NCBI RefSeq assembly: GCF_026914265.1
Contig: NC_069125.1
Location: forward strand, 76,695,546-76,759,545
DNA length: 64,000 nt
Origin: Mya arenaria
Taxonomy: Eukaryota; Mollusca; Bivalvia; Myida; Myidae
Reading direction: 5' to 3'
This document shows positions 12,401-23,900 of the stretch, in pieces. How positions within the stretch are numbered: position 1 is the first letter of the stretch; each line of letters opens with the position of its first letter. The notes under the pieces are model-generated. The model was not told where the DNA came from. It ran no database searches and saw only the letters and a list, made by a program, of their open reading frames with translations. Made by a program: the position numbers and the translations under genes.

Positions 12401-15400
12401 CAATATTTTTTTGTTTGACAGTATACCGATATTTAAAGGGAGAAATACTTTCAAGAGCTTTTTTTATGTTTCGTTGTAACAAGCTGCTTACATGAGTCGT
12501 TCAAATCAGTTGTTTAAATCACCATCATCCCACCATGAAACCATCATCCCACCATTACACCATTATCCCTCCATGAAACCATCATCCCACCATTAAACCA
12601 TTATCCCACCATTTAACCATCATCCCACCATGAAACCATCATTCCATCATTAAACCATCATCCCACCATTCAACCATCATCCCACAATTTAACAAGTCGG
12701 AACAGAAACAGATCAGGAAGAAAGAACAAAAAAATCAGTTTGCAGTAAACAGGCCTAATGTCCAACCTTTACGTTTTGTCTGTTGTTCAATGGCGGCGAT
12801 CTTCTCATCCAGACGCTTGAAATACAGCTGCTCCTTTTTCAGCTTCTGCTCGCGTGCCGTTTGCTTGTATTTCTCGATTTTTCCTATAGGCACATAATTC
12901 TATTGAAAGCCACGTGAAATGTACATGTACCAGTAAGTAAACACATCTACATGCACGTTCTTACAATTCATGGATTTTAGTTCATTTAAGGGCCTTCCAC
13001 AGTGCAAACGTCGGTTGAAGGACTAAAACTAAAAATGTTTAAAAAAATTCAATTTTTATTTAGTTTTGAGGTTCAATATTTCATATCCGTTGCAACATGC
13101 GAAGCTGTAATTAGGAATTGGGCCTTTTTAACGAAAGAAGGTTTTATCAGATTTCCACTCAAAAAGCATTTACATTTTCCCGGAAATGTCTTACTAACGC
13201 TTTTAAGAAAAACGTTTTTTGGCAGTTTTCCAAACTATGGAGATCTGATCTTTAGGGGTTTTTCTAATATGACTTAATTAAATGCATTGATGCCAAAATC
13301 AGCTGATTTTGAGACCAAAAAAGTCAATCTGTGAGAGTGCCGCTTTAATACAACATAAATGAACATGTTTATGTGTCAAAATTGTCAGAACTACCCAAAT
13401 TACAATGTCTTGAGGCTTTGTGGTCAGAACTACCCAAATTACAATGTCTTGAGGCTTTGTGGTCAGAACTACCCAATTTACAATATCTTCAGGCTTTGTG
13501 GTCAGAACTGCCTAATTTACAATGTCTTGAGGCTTTGTGGTCAGAACTACCCAATTTACAATGTCTTGAGGCTTTGTGGTCAGAACTGCCTAATTTACAA
13601 TGTCTTGAGGCTTTGTGGTCAGAACTACCTAATTTACAATATCTTGAGGCTTTGTGGTCAGAACTACCTAATTTACAATGTCTTGAGGCTTTGTGGTCAG
13701 AACTACCCAATTTACAATGTATTGAGGCTTTGTGGTCAGAACTACCCAATTTACAATGTCTTGAGGCTTTGTGGTCAGAACTACCCAATTTACAATATCT
13801 TGAGGCTTTGTGGTCAGAACTACCCAATTTACAATGTCTTGAGGCTTTGTGGTCAGAACTACCCAAATTACAATGTCTTGAGGCTAATTACAATGTCTTG
13901 AGGCTTTGTGGTCAGAACTGCCCAATTTACAATGTCTTGAGGCTTTGTGGTCAGAACTGCCTAATTTACAATGTCTTGAGGCTTTGTGGTCAGAACTGCC
14001 CAATTTACAAAGTCTTGAGGCTTTGTGGTCAGAACTGCCCAATTTACAATGTCTTGAGGCTTTGTGGTCAGAACTACCCAATTTACAATGTCTTGAGGCT
14101 TTGTGGTCAGAACTACCTAATTTACAATGTCTTGAGGCTTTGTGGTCAGAACTGCCCAATTTACAATGTCTTGAGGCTTTGTGGTCAGAACTGCCTAATT
14201 TACAATGTCTTGAGGCTTTGTGGTCAGAACTGCCTAATTTACAATGTCTTGAGGCTTTGTGGTCAGAACTACCTAATTTACAATGTCTTGAGGCTTTGTG
14301 GTCAGAACTGCCTAATTTACAATATCTTGAGGCTTTGTGGTCAGAACTGCCTAATTTACAATGTCTTGAGGCTTTGTGGTCAGAACTACCTAATTTACAA
14401 TGTCTTGAGGCTTTGTGGTCAGAACTACCCAAATTACAATATCTTGAGGCTTAGTGGTCAGAACTACCCAATTTACAATGTCTTGAGGCTTTGTGGTCAG
14501 AACTACCCAAATTACAATATCTTGAGGCTTTGTGGTCAGAACTACCCAATTTACAATGTCTTGAGGCTTTGTGGTCAGAACTGCCTAATTTACAATGTCT
14601 TGAGGCTTTGTGGTCAGAACTACCCAATTTACAATGTCTTGAGGCTTTGTGGTCAGAACTGCCCAATTTACAATGTCTTGAGGCTTTGTGGTCAGAACTA
14701 CCCAATTTACAATGTCTTGAGGCTTTGTGGTCAGAACTGCCCAATTTACAATGTCTTGAGGCTTTGTGGTCAGAACTGCCTAATTTACAATGTCTTGAGG
14801 CTTTGTGGTCAGAACTACCCAAATTACAAAATCTTGAGGCTTAGTGGTCAGAACTACCCAATTTACAATGTCTTGAGGCTTTGTGGTCAGAACTGCCTAA
14901 TTTACAATGTCTTGAGGCTTTGGGGTGGCTGCAGATATCTTAAAAAAGATATTTGCATTTCGTAACCATCCACAATTTGTCTTTATTTTATTGAATTACT
15001 TTCTTATTTGAAAAGATATCTTCAAGAACTATTAAGCCATTGTTGATTATGTATACATATATATTGTCTGGGGCATTTTGACACAAAAACAATGTTACAA
15101 TGTCGACAAACTTTTCCGAAAAAAAAAGTGAATGCTTTTTTATCCAAAATCTTTTGTAAAATTGTGTCAACTCCTTACTACCCCATAAAATGTCAACAAA
15201 AATATGTGTTTTACTCCCAAAAAGATCGTTCCTCAAAACTTAATAAAACGTGAACTTTTGAAACGTTTAAATTTTCGACCTTTTCCACCCACTTATGCAT
15301 TGTGGAAGGCCTTTAAACTTACTTCCCATCAGATCGCGCTGTCTGCTGGTCAGTTGATCACGCTTGGCAATGTTGTCGGCACGTGCAGCATCGTCTTGCT

Positions 15401-18098
15401 CGAGAATCCGCTGGTCGCGTGATATCATCGCGCTCTGGGCCGCCTTGCGCGCATTCCATGTTGACATGCACTGTGTTCGAGGAGATATTTGTATAAAATA
15501 AGTTAAATATTTGATAAACCCATTTCTTTATTTGACATTCAATTGAAAGCATGCATACATTTTTTCACCCATTGTAATCCATTAATCCATCCATTTATTC
15601 AACAATAGCTTTTTTCTTGCAGGAATGATAACCTGTCCCTATTTTCTTGAAAATATCTTAAGAGACACACGTTAAAGTATACTATTTAATATAGCCAAAT
15701 TACTGACTAAACAATGATTCTATATAATAATTCTTGATAATCATAAACATAGTTTCCTTTGAAGGCCTCAGCATTATTCAAAATGGAAATAGTATACAAA
15801 TTGTACCAAGCTTAGCTTGATCCTGTTGTCAAAACTTAGAGTTGTTCGAGATATGCTTTCCGGTGGTTAATTGAGATTTCTTAGTGAAATAAAAACGACA
15901 TTATACTGTTTCAAACCGTGAAAATATGAATTTGATATTTTTCACAGTTTCAAAATTTTAGCCCGTTCTGCTATCTAACACAAACATCAGCGCGTACAGG
16001 ACTAGGTCACAAAATTAACTTCCGAGATGACGTTGCTTGTGCATACAGTTTGGCGAGTTTTTCGAATAATACGTAAATAAAATTAATGTCTTTTAATACC
16101 AACTTTAGACATTTGATACAAAGAAAAAGTGCTTGCTTCAGTGTAAGATCGCAATATATTACACCTTGTAAACACCAAATGTGAAAATATTACTCGTTGC
16201 TACACCACTCGTGAAATCTCACTGTTGGCGCTTATTCGATGTATATTACGATCTTACACTGAAACAAACAATTACCCTCTATTTATATTATACACCTAAA
16301 TAAATACACAAAAAAATACACTTACAAATGAAAAAGCTGTGTATGTTGGTTATAATTATAACGGGCTTAATTTTTTTTATACTTCCACACTTAAAAAGAG
16401 TATTATTATTGACAGTAATACAATAATCTTGTGAGAGCTCTTGATTAAAAAATTAAATTTAACTCTGAAACGCCAAACCTTGAGTTCGGTCTGAAGGCGG
16501 CGCTGTGTGTCCCGATCAGCGATGAGCTGCCTCCTCATGCGGTCCCTCTGGTGCCATCGCCTTTTCAGCATCTCCCCCCGCCGGTGGTTCTGTCAAATAA
16601 TATAAACATATAACTATATTTGCGTACCTAAACAAATTGTCTTACATAGAGACTGAGGGATACTTTATATACATATATTTTTCATTTCATTTGACAATAC
16701 GTACACATAATTAATAATGTGTTTTACTTAATTCCGCCAGTTATGGTTCACTCGTGTGGTAGATCAACATCTCTAGCTATAAGTGGACCTTACCTCCCGT
16801 AGGTTTTTGAGGACAGTCATCTGTCGGCGCTCCGCTTCCTCACGCTGCCTTCGCTCCCGGGCCGCCATCTCCTGCCGAATGTGCCGCAGCCGGTTCTCTA
16901 ACCGATCAGTGTTCGAGCTCATGGTGGCCTGTAGTCTAACAAAATAAGATTATATAACGTTTGCCCAGTCACATCCATTTCATAATAGAATTCCCTCGTA
17001 ATATATATTATTGTTGCCGAATTATACCTAACAATCACGGACCATATACAAAAAAACAGCTTACTTTGAGTGGCCCCGTTCCCTCTGCTGTTGCAAGCGC
17101 CTGCGGACCAGCGTGCCCTTGGACGGCTCTCGTTCAACATCTGCCTCTTGTCGGGCATTTTTTTCTTTTAGGCGATTCTCCTTCTGAATTAAAATAAGAC
17201 ATATTCACATTTAAAAATTATAACTCAACGCATAAATTTAAAAAGAAAATCGTAAAACATCGACAAACATTGAGTCGTTGTGCTATACCATTATTACATT
17301 TCACTCATCCATCCTAGTTAATTTGCTCCCTTTTTTAAAATTTTATTTTTGTAAGACTTACCTCCTCTTGTCTTTCTTTGGCTATTTCAAGAAGGAAAAT
17401 GTGTCTCAAGTATTTTCTGTACTGGTTAAACTCTCTCAAGGAACACAAAACGTTTCCATCTTCGGAAATAAACCCCTTCCTGAATAGGTGACGCCGCATG
17501 ACGTTTGTGCTGAAGTGTGACTTCAGATGGGGGTCGTGCAGTGGCTGGTACTCGTTGGATATGTATTTCCCACATGGATCGCGCAAATCAAAAGTATACT
17601 CTTGTTTACTGCGATGTTTCTAAAAGAAGCACACATGTACATGTAGGTGTTACAGTGATTCACATCACATCGACATACAGGACATTTCCAGTTCAGCGGT
17701 CCCCTTAAGTGTAAATCATGACGTCACATTCCTATGGGGGCTGCCACCACCGATCAGTTCTTTTTGGTCCTCAGCCTCTTAAGCCAATCCAGGCATTTAC
17801 AGGCAGAGTTAGTGGGACTGATAAACTGGAAACTACAATTCAATACACATGTGATGATATTTAGTCTACAGTTTTACGTACACGTTTACCATATAGTATT
17901 AAAATTAGATTTGAGTAAGTGTTTTACCGGTTCTCCGAGTTTCGTTGTGAATATAGTAACAGCACCCTTGGGGTTTTGCATCATCGGCAGTTTTGCATCT
18001 AATGGAATCTTTGACCATACTGGTAAACCGTCGCCCGCTGGAAGACATCCAACTCGATCGTCCAGCGTTGATCGCCGGCTAAGCGTTAACCTCTCCAT
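4349..18098 (-). CDS. FSIP2: FSIP2-like sperm flagellar protein, 12 coding exons
   Basis: Coding exons on the minus strand, all with GT-AG junctions: 18098-17928, 17619-17362, 17183-17065, 16935-16794, 16589-16479, 15470-15323, 12883-12767, 12362-12273, 12058-11976, 11818-11753, 9612-9546, 9453-4349. The sum is 6477 nt, or 2158 residues plus TAG. The N-terminus matches my memory of vertebrate fibrous sheath-interacting protein 2: a KIPLDAKLP block near residue 30, LHDPHL at 84-89, then GNVLCSLREFNQYRKYL. Residues about 140-360 are rich in K, R, E and Q and look coiled-coil. The last exon holds helical repeats and a basic tail. In mammals FSIP2 is a spermatid protein of the flagellar fibrous sheath and binds AKAP4; molluscs lack a typical fibrous sheath, so the ancestral role is probably axonemal or peri-axonemal (inference). 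Human FSIP2 is several times longer. The start is the only ATG before the conserved block, and a CRE lies about 85 bp upstream. The family call is firm at the N-terminus and weaker for the rest. Confidence 0.85.
9639..11583 (+). mobile_element. Tandem-core element A1 (HINE/pearl-like) in FSIP2 intron 10
   Basis: The element starts with AACAAGAGATG and ends in a 9-bp hairpin (CCCCTCTTC, loop TTC, GAAGGGGGG) followed by CATAAT. A subterminal inverted repeat, ATTATGCCCCCC against GGGGGGCATAAT, frames the body. The interior is about 10 diverged copies of a 146-bp unit containing GGTCACTGTGACC, then a (CGAC)n run of about 10 units near 11493-11530. It has no coding capacity and is antisense to the host gene. 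Flanks around a satellite-like core and a 3' hairpin fit non-autonomous Helentrons (HINEs) and the bivalve pearl elements; this class call is inferred from architecture. Confidence 0.7.
12525..12690. repeat. Intronic minisatellite, about 19-20 bp unit
   Basis: About eight imperfect copies of a CATCATCCCACCATGAAAC-type unit between FSIP2 exons 7 and 8. Variants differ at the AAAC/TAAAC end. No coding signal. Confidence 0.8.
12985..13350. mobile_element. MITE-like element in FSIP2 intron 6
   Basis: The right end reads inward as TTAAAGCGGCACTCTCACAG, a terminus I recall from widespread mollusc MITEs. The left end near 12988 (TTTAAGGGCCTTCCACAGTG) is a weakly matching inverted partner. It is non-coding; the 91-codon ORF inside has no support. 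Confidence 0.35.
13380..14930. repeat. 39-bp minisatellite, about 39 copies, in FSIP2 intron 6
   Basis: The unit is 39 bp and begins AACTACCCAATTTACAATGT. About 39 head-to-tail copies differ at a few fixed positions: ACTACC/ACTGCC, CAATTT/CAAATT/TAATTT, TGTC/TATC. One copy near 13880 is shortened and shifts the phase. Because 39 is a multiple of 3, two plus-strand frames and one minus-strand frame stay open for 120-530 codons, and one mimics a leucine-rich repeat. It lies between host splice sites and is intronic. A unit variant ending CTTAG occurs twice, 390 bp apart (near 14452 and 14842), suggesting a ten-unit block duplication. Confidence 0.9.
16136..16264. mobile_element. Short MITE in FSIP2 intron 5-6 region
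   Basis: About 129 bp framed by an imperfect inverted repeat of about 25 bp whose ends read inward as TTCAGTGTAAGATCG. Non-coding. Confidence 0.55.
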
Positions 18099-18182
18099 GA
18101 TTTATCTTATAGTCATAATAACTACAACAGTAACGTTAACTCGTCTCCATTGTGTAATTTAACTTTGGCGCATTTTGAGAAC

Positions 18183-18260
18183 TGACGTCATTTCCTGAAG
18201 GCGAACGTTGACGCGCCGTTTTCTAGAGAATTCGCGTACTTACTTACATCTTGACGTCAA
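18183..18260 (-). promoter_or_regulatory. CRE-containing proximal promoter of the FSIP2-like gene
   Basis: A perfect palindromic CRE (TGACGTCA) lies at 18183-18190, about 85 bp upstream of the start codon. A near-CRE (TTGACGTCAA) lies near 18251, and a third TGACGTCA lies in intron 1 near 17719. No TATA box is evident. CREB/CREM sites of this kind drive many post-meiotic genes in mammals; a similar use here is inference. Confidence 0.4.
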
Positions 18261-18622
18261 CATCATTAGAGATAAAGAAGTTAAGACCGTTAAAAACATC
18301 TATCGCTTTTCATTTATTCAGTGAAAGTGTCTTGCAAAGCAACTTAATCTTTTAATTCCTTAGATATTAGACTATTTAATTGAAAAGAAATACAGATTGT
18401 GAAATTCCTAATTTCCAATGGAAATATTCCACAAAATGCGACAAGCCGTTTTAAGCATCGCTAAAAATAAAATATGGTTGTGTCAGTTACTTAAATTTCC
18501 GCCTGTGTGTGGATGTGAATTAAGAGCACATATGCGGATGCCAACGCTTGTCCGCTTCTGACATTCAAGGTGCGCATTATTTTAACCTCAGTTGAAAGAC
18601 GTGTTTGTCTTTTTATTTAAGG
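18261..18622. other. Upstream region of the FSIP2-like gene, nothing else recognised
   Basis: AT-rich with no ORF of note. It probably holds the 5' UTR or distal promoter of the minus-strand FSIP2-like gene. Confidence 0.35.
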
Positions 18623-18772
18623 AATGAATTGCGGGGTTGATGTCATTATCGGGGTATGAACGCAATTGGGTTGGTCAATGTGTGTGGAGTTCATGTATAT
18701 TGTTATGCTATGAATTACGATCCGAACATATCCGAGAACGCAATTGCCGAAAGGCAGTTCATTTAAGGAATG
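18616..18772. mobile_element. Partial copy of the 32-bp-end MITE
   Basis: Starts with the same AATGAATTGCGGGG end as the 2974-3076 element and continues through its spacer to about 18694, then diverges. ATTTAAGGAATG flanks it at 18616 and again near 18761. Confidence 0.5.
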
Positions 18773-19727
18773 GAAGTTGAGGTGTAAATATCTTTTAATA
18801 TGTTTCACGGTCAGATAATGGGTATGAAATGTTTGGTAGCCGCTATCAACATTCAACAATTCTCTGTGAATTCCACCTTGTAAAAATAATATTTATAAAG
18901 TCTTTGCAACTGTTTTGGAATTTCTTCATACCAATTTCATTGACATATTATGAAACAAGGGAGGCTACCAGATTCATGGTGTTCTCAAAAGTGTGTCAGG
19001 TTGTGTCCCAAAGATGTACATATACACATGACAAGGTAAGCTCGTCATTTTATTTAGCCATTGGTAATAATGTTGTTTGATTGCCTTCTGACATCATTGG
19101 AAATATAATTTCCTACTGAATTTAAAATATTTGGTATTGAAATAAACTGATCCAAAAGCAACAGAATAGATACAAATATAAAGTTATATTTCTGTTCTTT
19201 ATTTCAACTGAAATTGGAAGTGAAATGACCTATTCAGTTGCAATCTCAGAAGTCCAAACAAGTGTGATTTTAAATCTGTTTCTTTTTTCTATAGTCCTAA
19301 AACCAAAATAAATATGCGGTCACCAGGCATCTAAAATTTGACACAATAGTATATGAGATAACTCAATATGTGCTTTTTGATAACAGCTTTACATACAAGA
19401 AAGTAAATTTGTGCACAAGATTCAAGTGACCTCTATGCCATACAATAACTTGAATAAGGGCTTTTATGCAAAACACTAAAAGTCTGGGTATTAGACATGT
19501 ACAACTTTTATATACCAACTCTTTTGGACAAAAACTCAAAATTCTTAATATAGTCAAAATAGTATATTATAATTGCATGTACATTTTACAAAATAATAAT
19601 GTTTATCAATGTTGAAAGGGCAAACGGAACTGTCTCAAACTGATGTCCATTATAACGGAGAAATAAAAGTGGTCTAAAGAGAAAATAATTTTAATATCTG
19701 AAAATAATCTACCTACATCAACCTTGA
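18773..19727. other. Intergenic, nothing recognised
   Basis: AT-rich DNA; short ORFs lack splice or family support. Confidence 0.4.
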
Positions 19728-19977
19728 CCGCCCCAATTTCTTGAAACTTCTTAAGCTTAACAGGCTTAAGTAGCTTAATTCAATTAACCAAATTATACAG
19801 TAAAATTGAATTTTGATAAATGAAAATGGTTTATTGTGATTATCACAAAGATAATTCCTATCTAAAGTATAAAAAATCTTAAAGGAGTAAATACTACGCA
19901 AATTATTGGAAAACAAAATCGTGATCTTAGCTTAATGCTGTTATAAAGGACTTAAGAAGTTTCAAGAAATTGGTGAC
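19728..19977. mobile_element. CCCCAATTTCTTGAAA-type MITE, copy 1
   Basis: The ends read inward as CCAATTTCTTGAAACTTCTT on both sides, about 28 bp of inverted repeat. The interior, including TTTATTGTGAT, is shared with copy 2. Confidence 0.7.
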
Positions 19978-20330
19978 AGAATGTTAGATTCTGGTGGTTA
20001 TTGTTCCAAATTACACATGTACATTTTGGTCACAGTGACACTGACTTTGAACCTATTGACAGAACTCTAAATAGCACATTGCCTCCAAGTATTTGTAATT
20101 TTCACTGAAAAAATTAGAACTAGATAATTAGATAATGTTTGGTATTAGTGACATTTTCAAATTTCACCCACTAAAAGCCACTAAGAGCAACTAGTAACTA
20201 CTAGGAATGTTTATGAGTTACCTCAAAACATTACTATATTAAATTTAAAAGATTTAAAATAAGGACAAACTGAAATGATTTTAATTCTTAAAAATCACTG
20301 TGTTGTGTTTAATCAAATATTTTCACACCC

Positions 20331-20596
20331 CAGGCCCCAATTTCTCAAAAGTTATACAGGCTTAAGGCTTGATTTCATTTGATTGATTTGAGCTTATTTA
20401 ATTGGCCAAAATACAAACTTAAATATGATTTTGATGAATGGAACATGGTTTATTGTGATAATCAGAAGGATAATTTCTATTTAAAGTCTAAAACCTCTCA
20501 AAGAAGTAATTATATCGTGATTTAAAGAAAACAATAATAGTGAGCTTAGCATAACCTTGTTATAACAGACTTAAGTTGTGAGATATTGGGGCCTGA
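20331..20596. mobile_element. CCCCAATTTCTTGAAA-type MITE, copy 2
   Basis: Same family as 19728-19977. The ends are GGCCCCAATTTCTCA and its inverted partner. More diverged inside. The two copies are in the same orientation, about 350 bp apart. Confidence 0.65.
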
Positions 20597-20841
20597 TGAT
20601 CTAGTTTTTTTTAGATTCTAGATTTAATATTGTCGCTCAAACTTGTGAAATTTATATCATATAAACCCAAGAAGTCTTAGCAATACAATATTTTGCAATT
20701 TTGCAGCTCATTTTTCGTTATTATTAATAATACTATTATTTAAATTTAAAATTTTAATATCTAAATAATTATGAGTCCAAGATGATCATGTAATTCTATT
20801 GCAAATGTCAACACTAAATAAAAGTCTTATACATAATAACA

Positions 20842-20847
20842 TTTAAT
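20842..20847 (-). terminator. Candidate ATTAAA poly(A) signal of MTRF1L
   Basis: ATTAAA on the minus strand, about 75 nt after the TAG stop. No AATAAA is nearby. Confidence 0.3.
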
Positions 20848-20918
20848 ATCAAAATTAAGTTCACAGTACATGAAACAATTCTACAGTAACAATAAATATG
20901 TTAAAATTTATAAAATCA

Positions 20919-23900
20919 CTATCTGTTCACTTCCTTAACACTAGACTGTCTTAAATGTTTCATTTCAAACTCCTTTAACACAAGCGTCAGTGCCTCCATG
21001 AGGGCCTCCTGTTGTAAATCCTCTACAACCTCATGCAAGGCCTCCCCACCAGTAAGGAAATCATCCACATTCTTCACGTGTTTGTTGAGGCGGTGATCTG
21101 TGACTGTATCATGGTTAAAGGTGTATGTCCGTATGCGCTCAGAGCGGTTCTTTCCCCCCACTTGGATGCGCCTCTGGCTCACCGTCTGTGATGTTTGGGA
21201 TGCAATCTCCTTCTCCAATATTCTATAAACAGTTGTACAAAATAATGAATCCAGACACAACCGGCACACATGGCCAATCAGATAAAGTTCTTTACAATAA
21301 CAGAGTTAGAAAATCTTGAATAGTTGACCCTAAAGTCATTCATGAAGTCATCTATTCTAGTTTCATTACTCGGTCCATTAATTGCTTTGACAATAGGTTG
21401 CCGACAAGGGGAGATGCAGATCAAGTAATTCACAGACATCTGATTTCTTTAGTCATACCTTGATCTTAGCATCGTCATAGCCATTTTTTTGTTTTCTATC
21501 TGTGATCTGGCAATTTCACACTCGGCAACAACACCTGAAAACACAGAATGTACCTGTATTGAAGATGGTCGTGAATATCTTACATTCTTATCTCAGGACT
21601 ACAATTTCTTATTGTAGACAAGATTTATGGCATAAAAACATTCTTAGTTTTCTTTAAATTCAAAATCAAACTTTTTCACTAAGATGCTTTCTGAATATGG
21701 CTCCAGGGGTACACTGCTTAACAATACTTTTCTCGTTTTTATATTCAGAAAGGTGTTGCCAACAAAAACATACACTGCTCAAGAATACATGATTTCTCAT
21801 TAGAATATGAACATGTATCAAGCTACAAGTTCAAAAGTCGATAAAAGCCACTTTTTAAACTTGCAGGAATGACTTGTTGTTGCATTGAACTGACGTGATA
21901 TCATAGCAAAACAAGATCACCTGTGTTCACACAATGCCTCAAGAAATATTTAAAGGGCAAGGATTTTCTGAAAATAAACATTTAACATTATATAACTAAG
22001 ATCTAATTTATATGAAGGTTCAATTTTGATTGCTGACAAATGAATACTTAACCTTGCCAATCAAAACTGGTTGCATCTTTCACTTTGAAAGCTTTCAAGA
22101 AAACAACTGCATTTTTAAAAAAGTTTAAAAAAAATAATCTCTGTAACCAAAGTGCCAAGCAGCATTATGTCCTGCACTTGAAAACAAATACTGGCTTTCC
22201 TAGAAAGCAATGTACACAAGGTTTGGGGATTCAAAGCGCTGACAAGCTGTATAAAAGGCCTGTTTGATGGAGCGATTATACCTTGTAACCTTAAAGGAAA
22301 AGAATTTTTTTAGAGGTGATAAAAACTTCATGTACATAGAGCGAGCTTAAGTAAGTTAAGCCTGACATGACTGTACCTGTAGGCAGATGTTTAATGCGGA
22401 CTGCGCTGTCAGTTTTCTGTGCGTTCTGACCTCCCGGCCCACTTGACCTGCATGTATCAATCTGGAGGTCACTTGGCTTCAGCTCCAGCTCCACCTGCAA
22501 GTACAACAGAGCAGTCGCCAATAACGATTGTGTAAATTCATACAAAAAAGCATACATTGCTATATTTTGTCGAATTCTTCCATTTTGTGAGCCAAAAAGA
22601 ACAACAAAACTTAACTTTATAAATGAATGCATAGTCATTATTAGTAACAATATCTGCACTGGTTCTGTCCTAGATTGATTAGGGATATTGGCAATGGATG
22701 CATAATTATATATGCCAGAGAGTGGACTACCTCAGACGGCTGGAGGAGAATGGCAATGGTGATGGTGCTGGTGTGTATGCGCCCACCAGACTCTGTGACG
22801 GGTACTCGTTTCACACGGTGGACTCCGCCCTCATACTTAATACTTCTGTACACTCCCTGTCCACTCACAGACACACACGCCTTTCTTATACCTCCATGGC
22901 TACCTGTGTATACAATTTAGCAATAATTAAAATATGAAGTTTAAAAAGTAAATGAAAACATATATAATCTTTTTTTATTTGATATACTTTTCACTTATAT
23001 AACACAAACTAGTACTTGTTGAATGAAAAAGATTACCTTACTTAATGTTTTGAACACTGACGGAATGATTATTTACAAGGGTTTTCAACAAAAAGCTGTG
23101 AAAGTTCTGAAGATACAATCATTTCATGTAGGTTTTAGGTTAAAGCCTTAAACTACAATGACGTTCAGATGTTTACATTTACTGACACCTAAAACTGGTG
23201 TACATACTGTTCCTGTCCATAGAAACAACCTGGAAACTCCAGCCCCTAAAGTCAGCATACTGCTGGTACATGTTGAGAATCTCAGTGGCAAACAGCATTG
23301 ACTCCACGCCCCCAGCTCCACACTCAACCTCCAGGAACACGTCGCTGTCATCATTGCTACGGTCCTCACTGGGCGTCACCAGTTCGACAAGCTGTAACAC
23401 AGTTTCTCAACATGTAAGTAGTAATTACTTGAATAAGAGACTAGAACACACATAATCACAAATTTAAAACTTATAACATGACAATTATCAACAGCTATGA
23501 CCCTTTGAATTTTCTCGCCAAATTTCTCAATTTCTTGTATTCAAGAAGTGAACACTTTACACCAGAGAAGACATAGTAAACACTTTTCTGGTAGGCTACA
23601 CATCTCAAAAAACTACATTACATTGTTCATTGTAATATACCCTTACCTTTTCTTCCAGTTCTTGTAAGGTTTCTTGGCACACCTTCATTTCTTCCTTAAC
23701 CATAGCTTCCAATGATTTGTCTGAAAATAATTTTCATATTTACAAACTACGTTATAATCAAACATTAAACATTACATTTATTTACCTGTATGTTTATAAA
23801 AATCGCATACCTGATGCACTGATATCATAGGGGCCATAACAAAATTATATTACATGTATGTACAGCTGATGAGAAATTTTGAAAAGGAATCTCCTAGTAT

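Noticed and set aside
13373-14965. 530-codon repeat ORF and its overlapping partners on both strands, resembling a leucine-rich repeat protein
   Set aside because: Product of a 39-bp minisatellite with few stops, inside an intron of a well-supported gene; open in several frames at once.
17734-18162. 142-codon plus-strand ORF
   Set aside because: Antisense to FSIP2-like exon 1; no family features.
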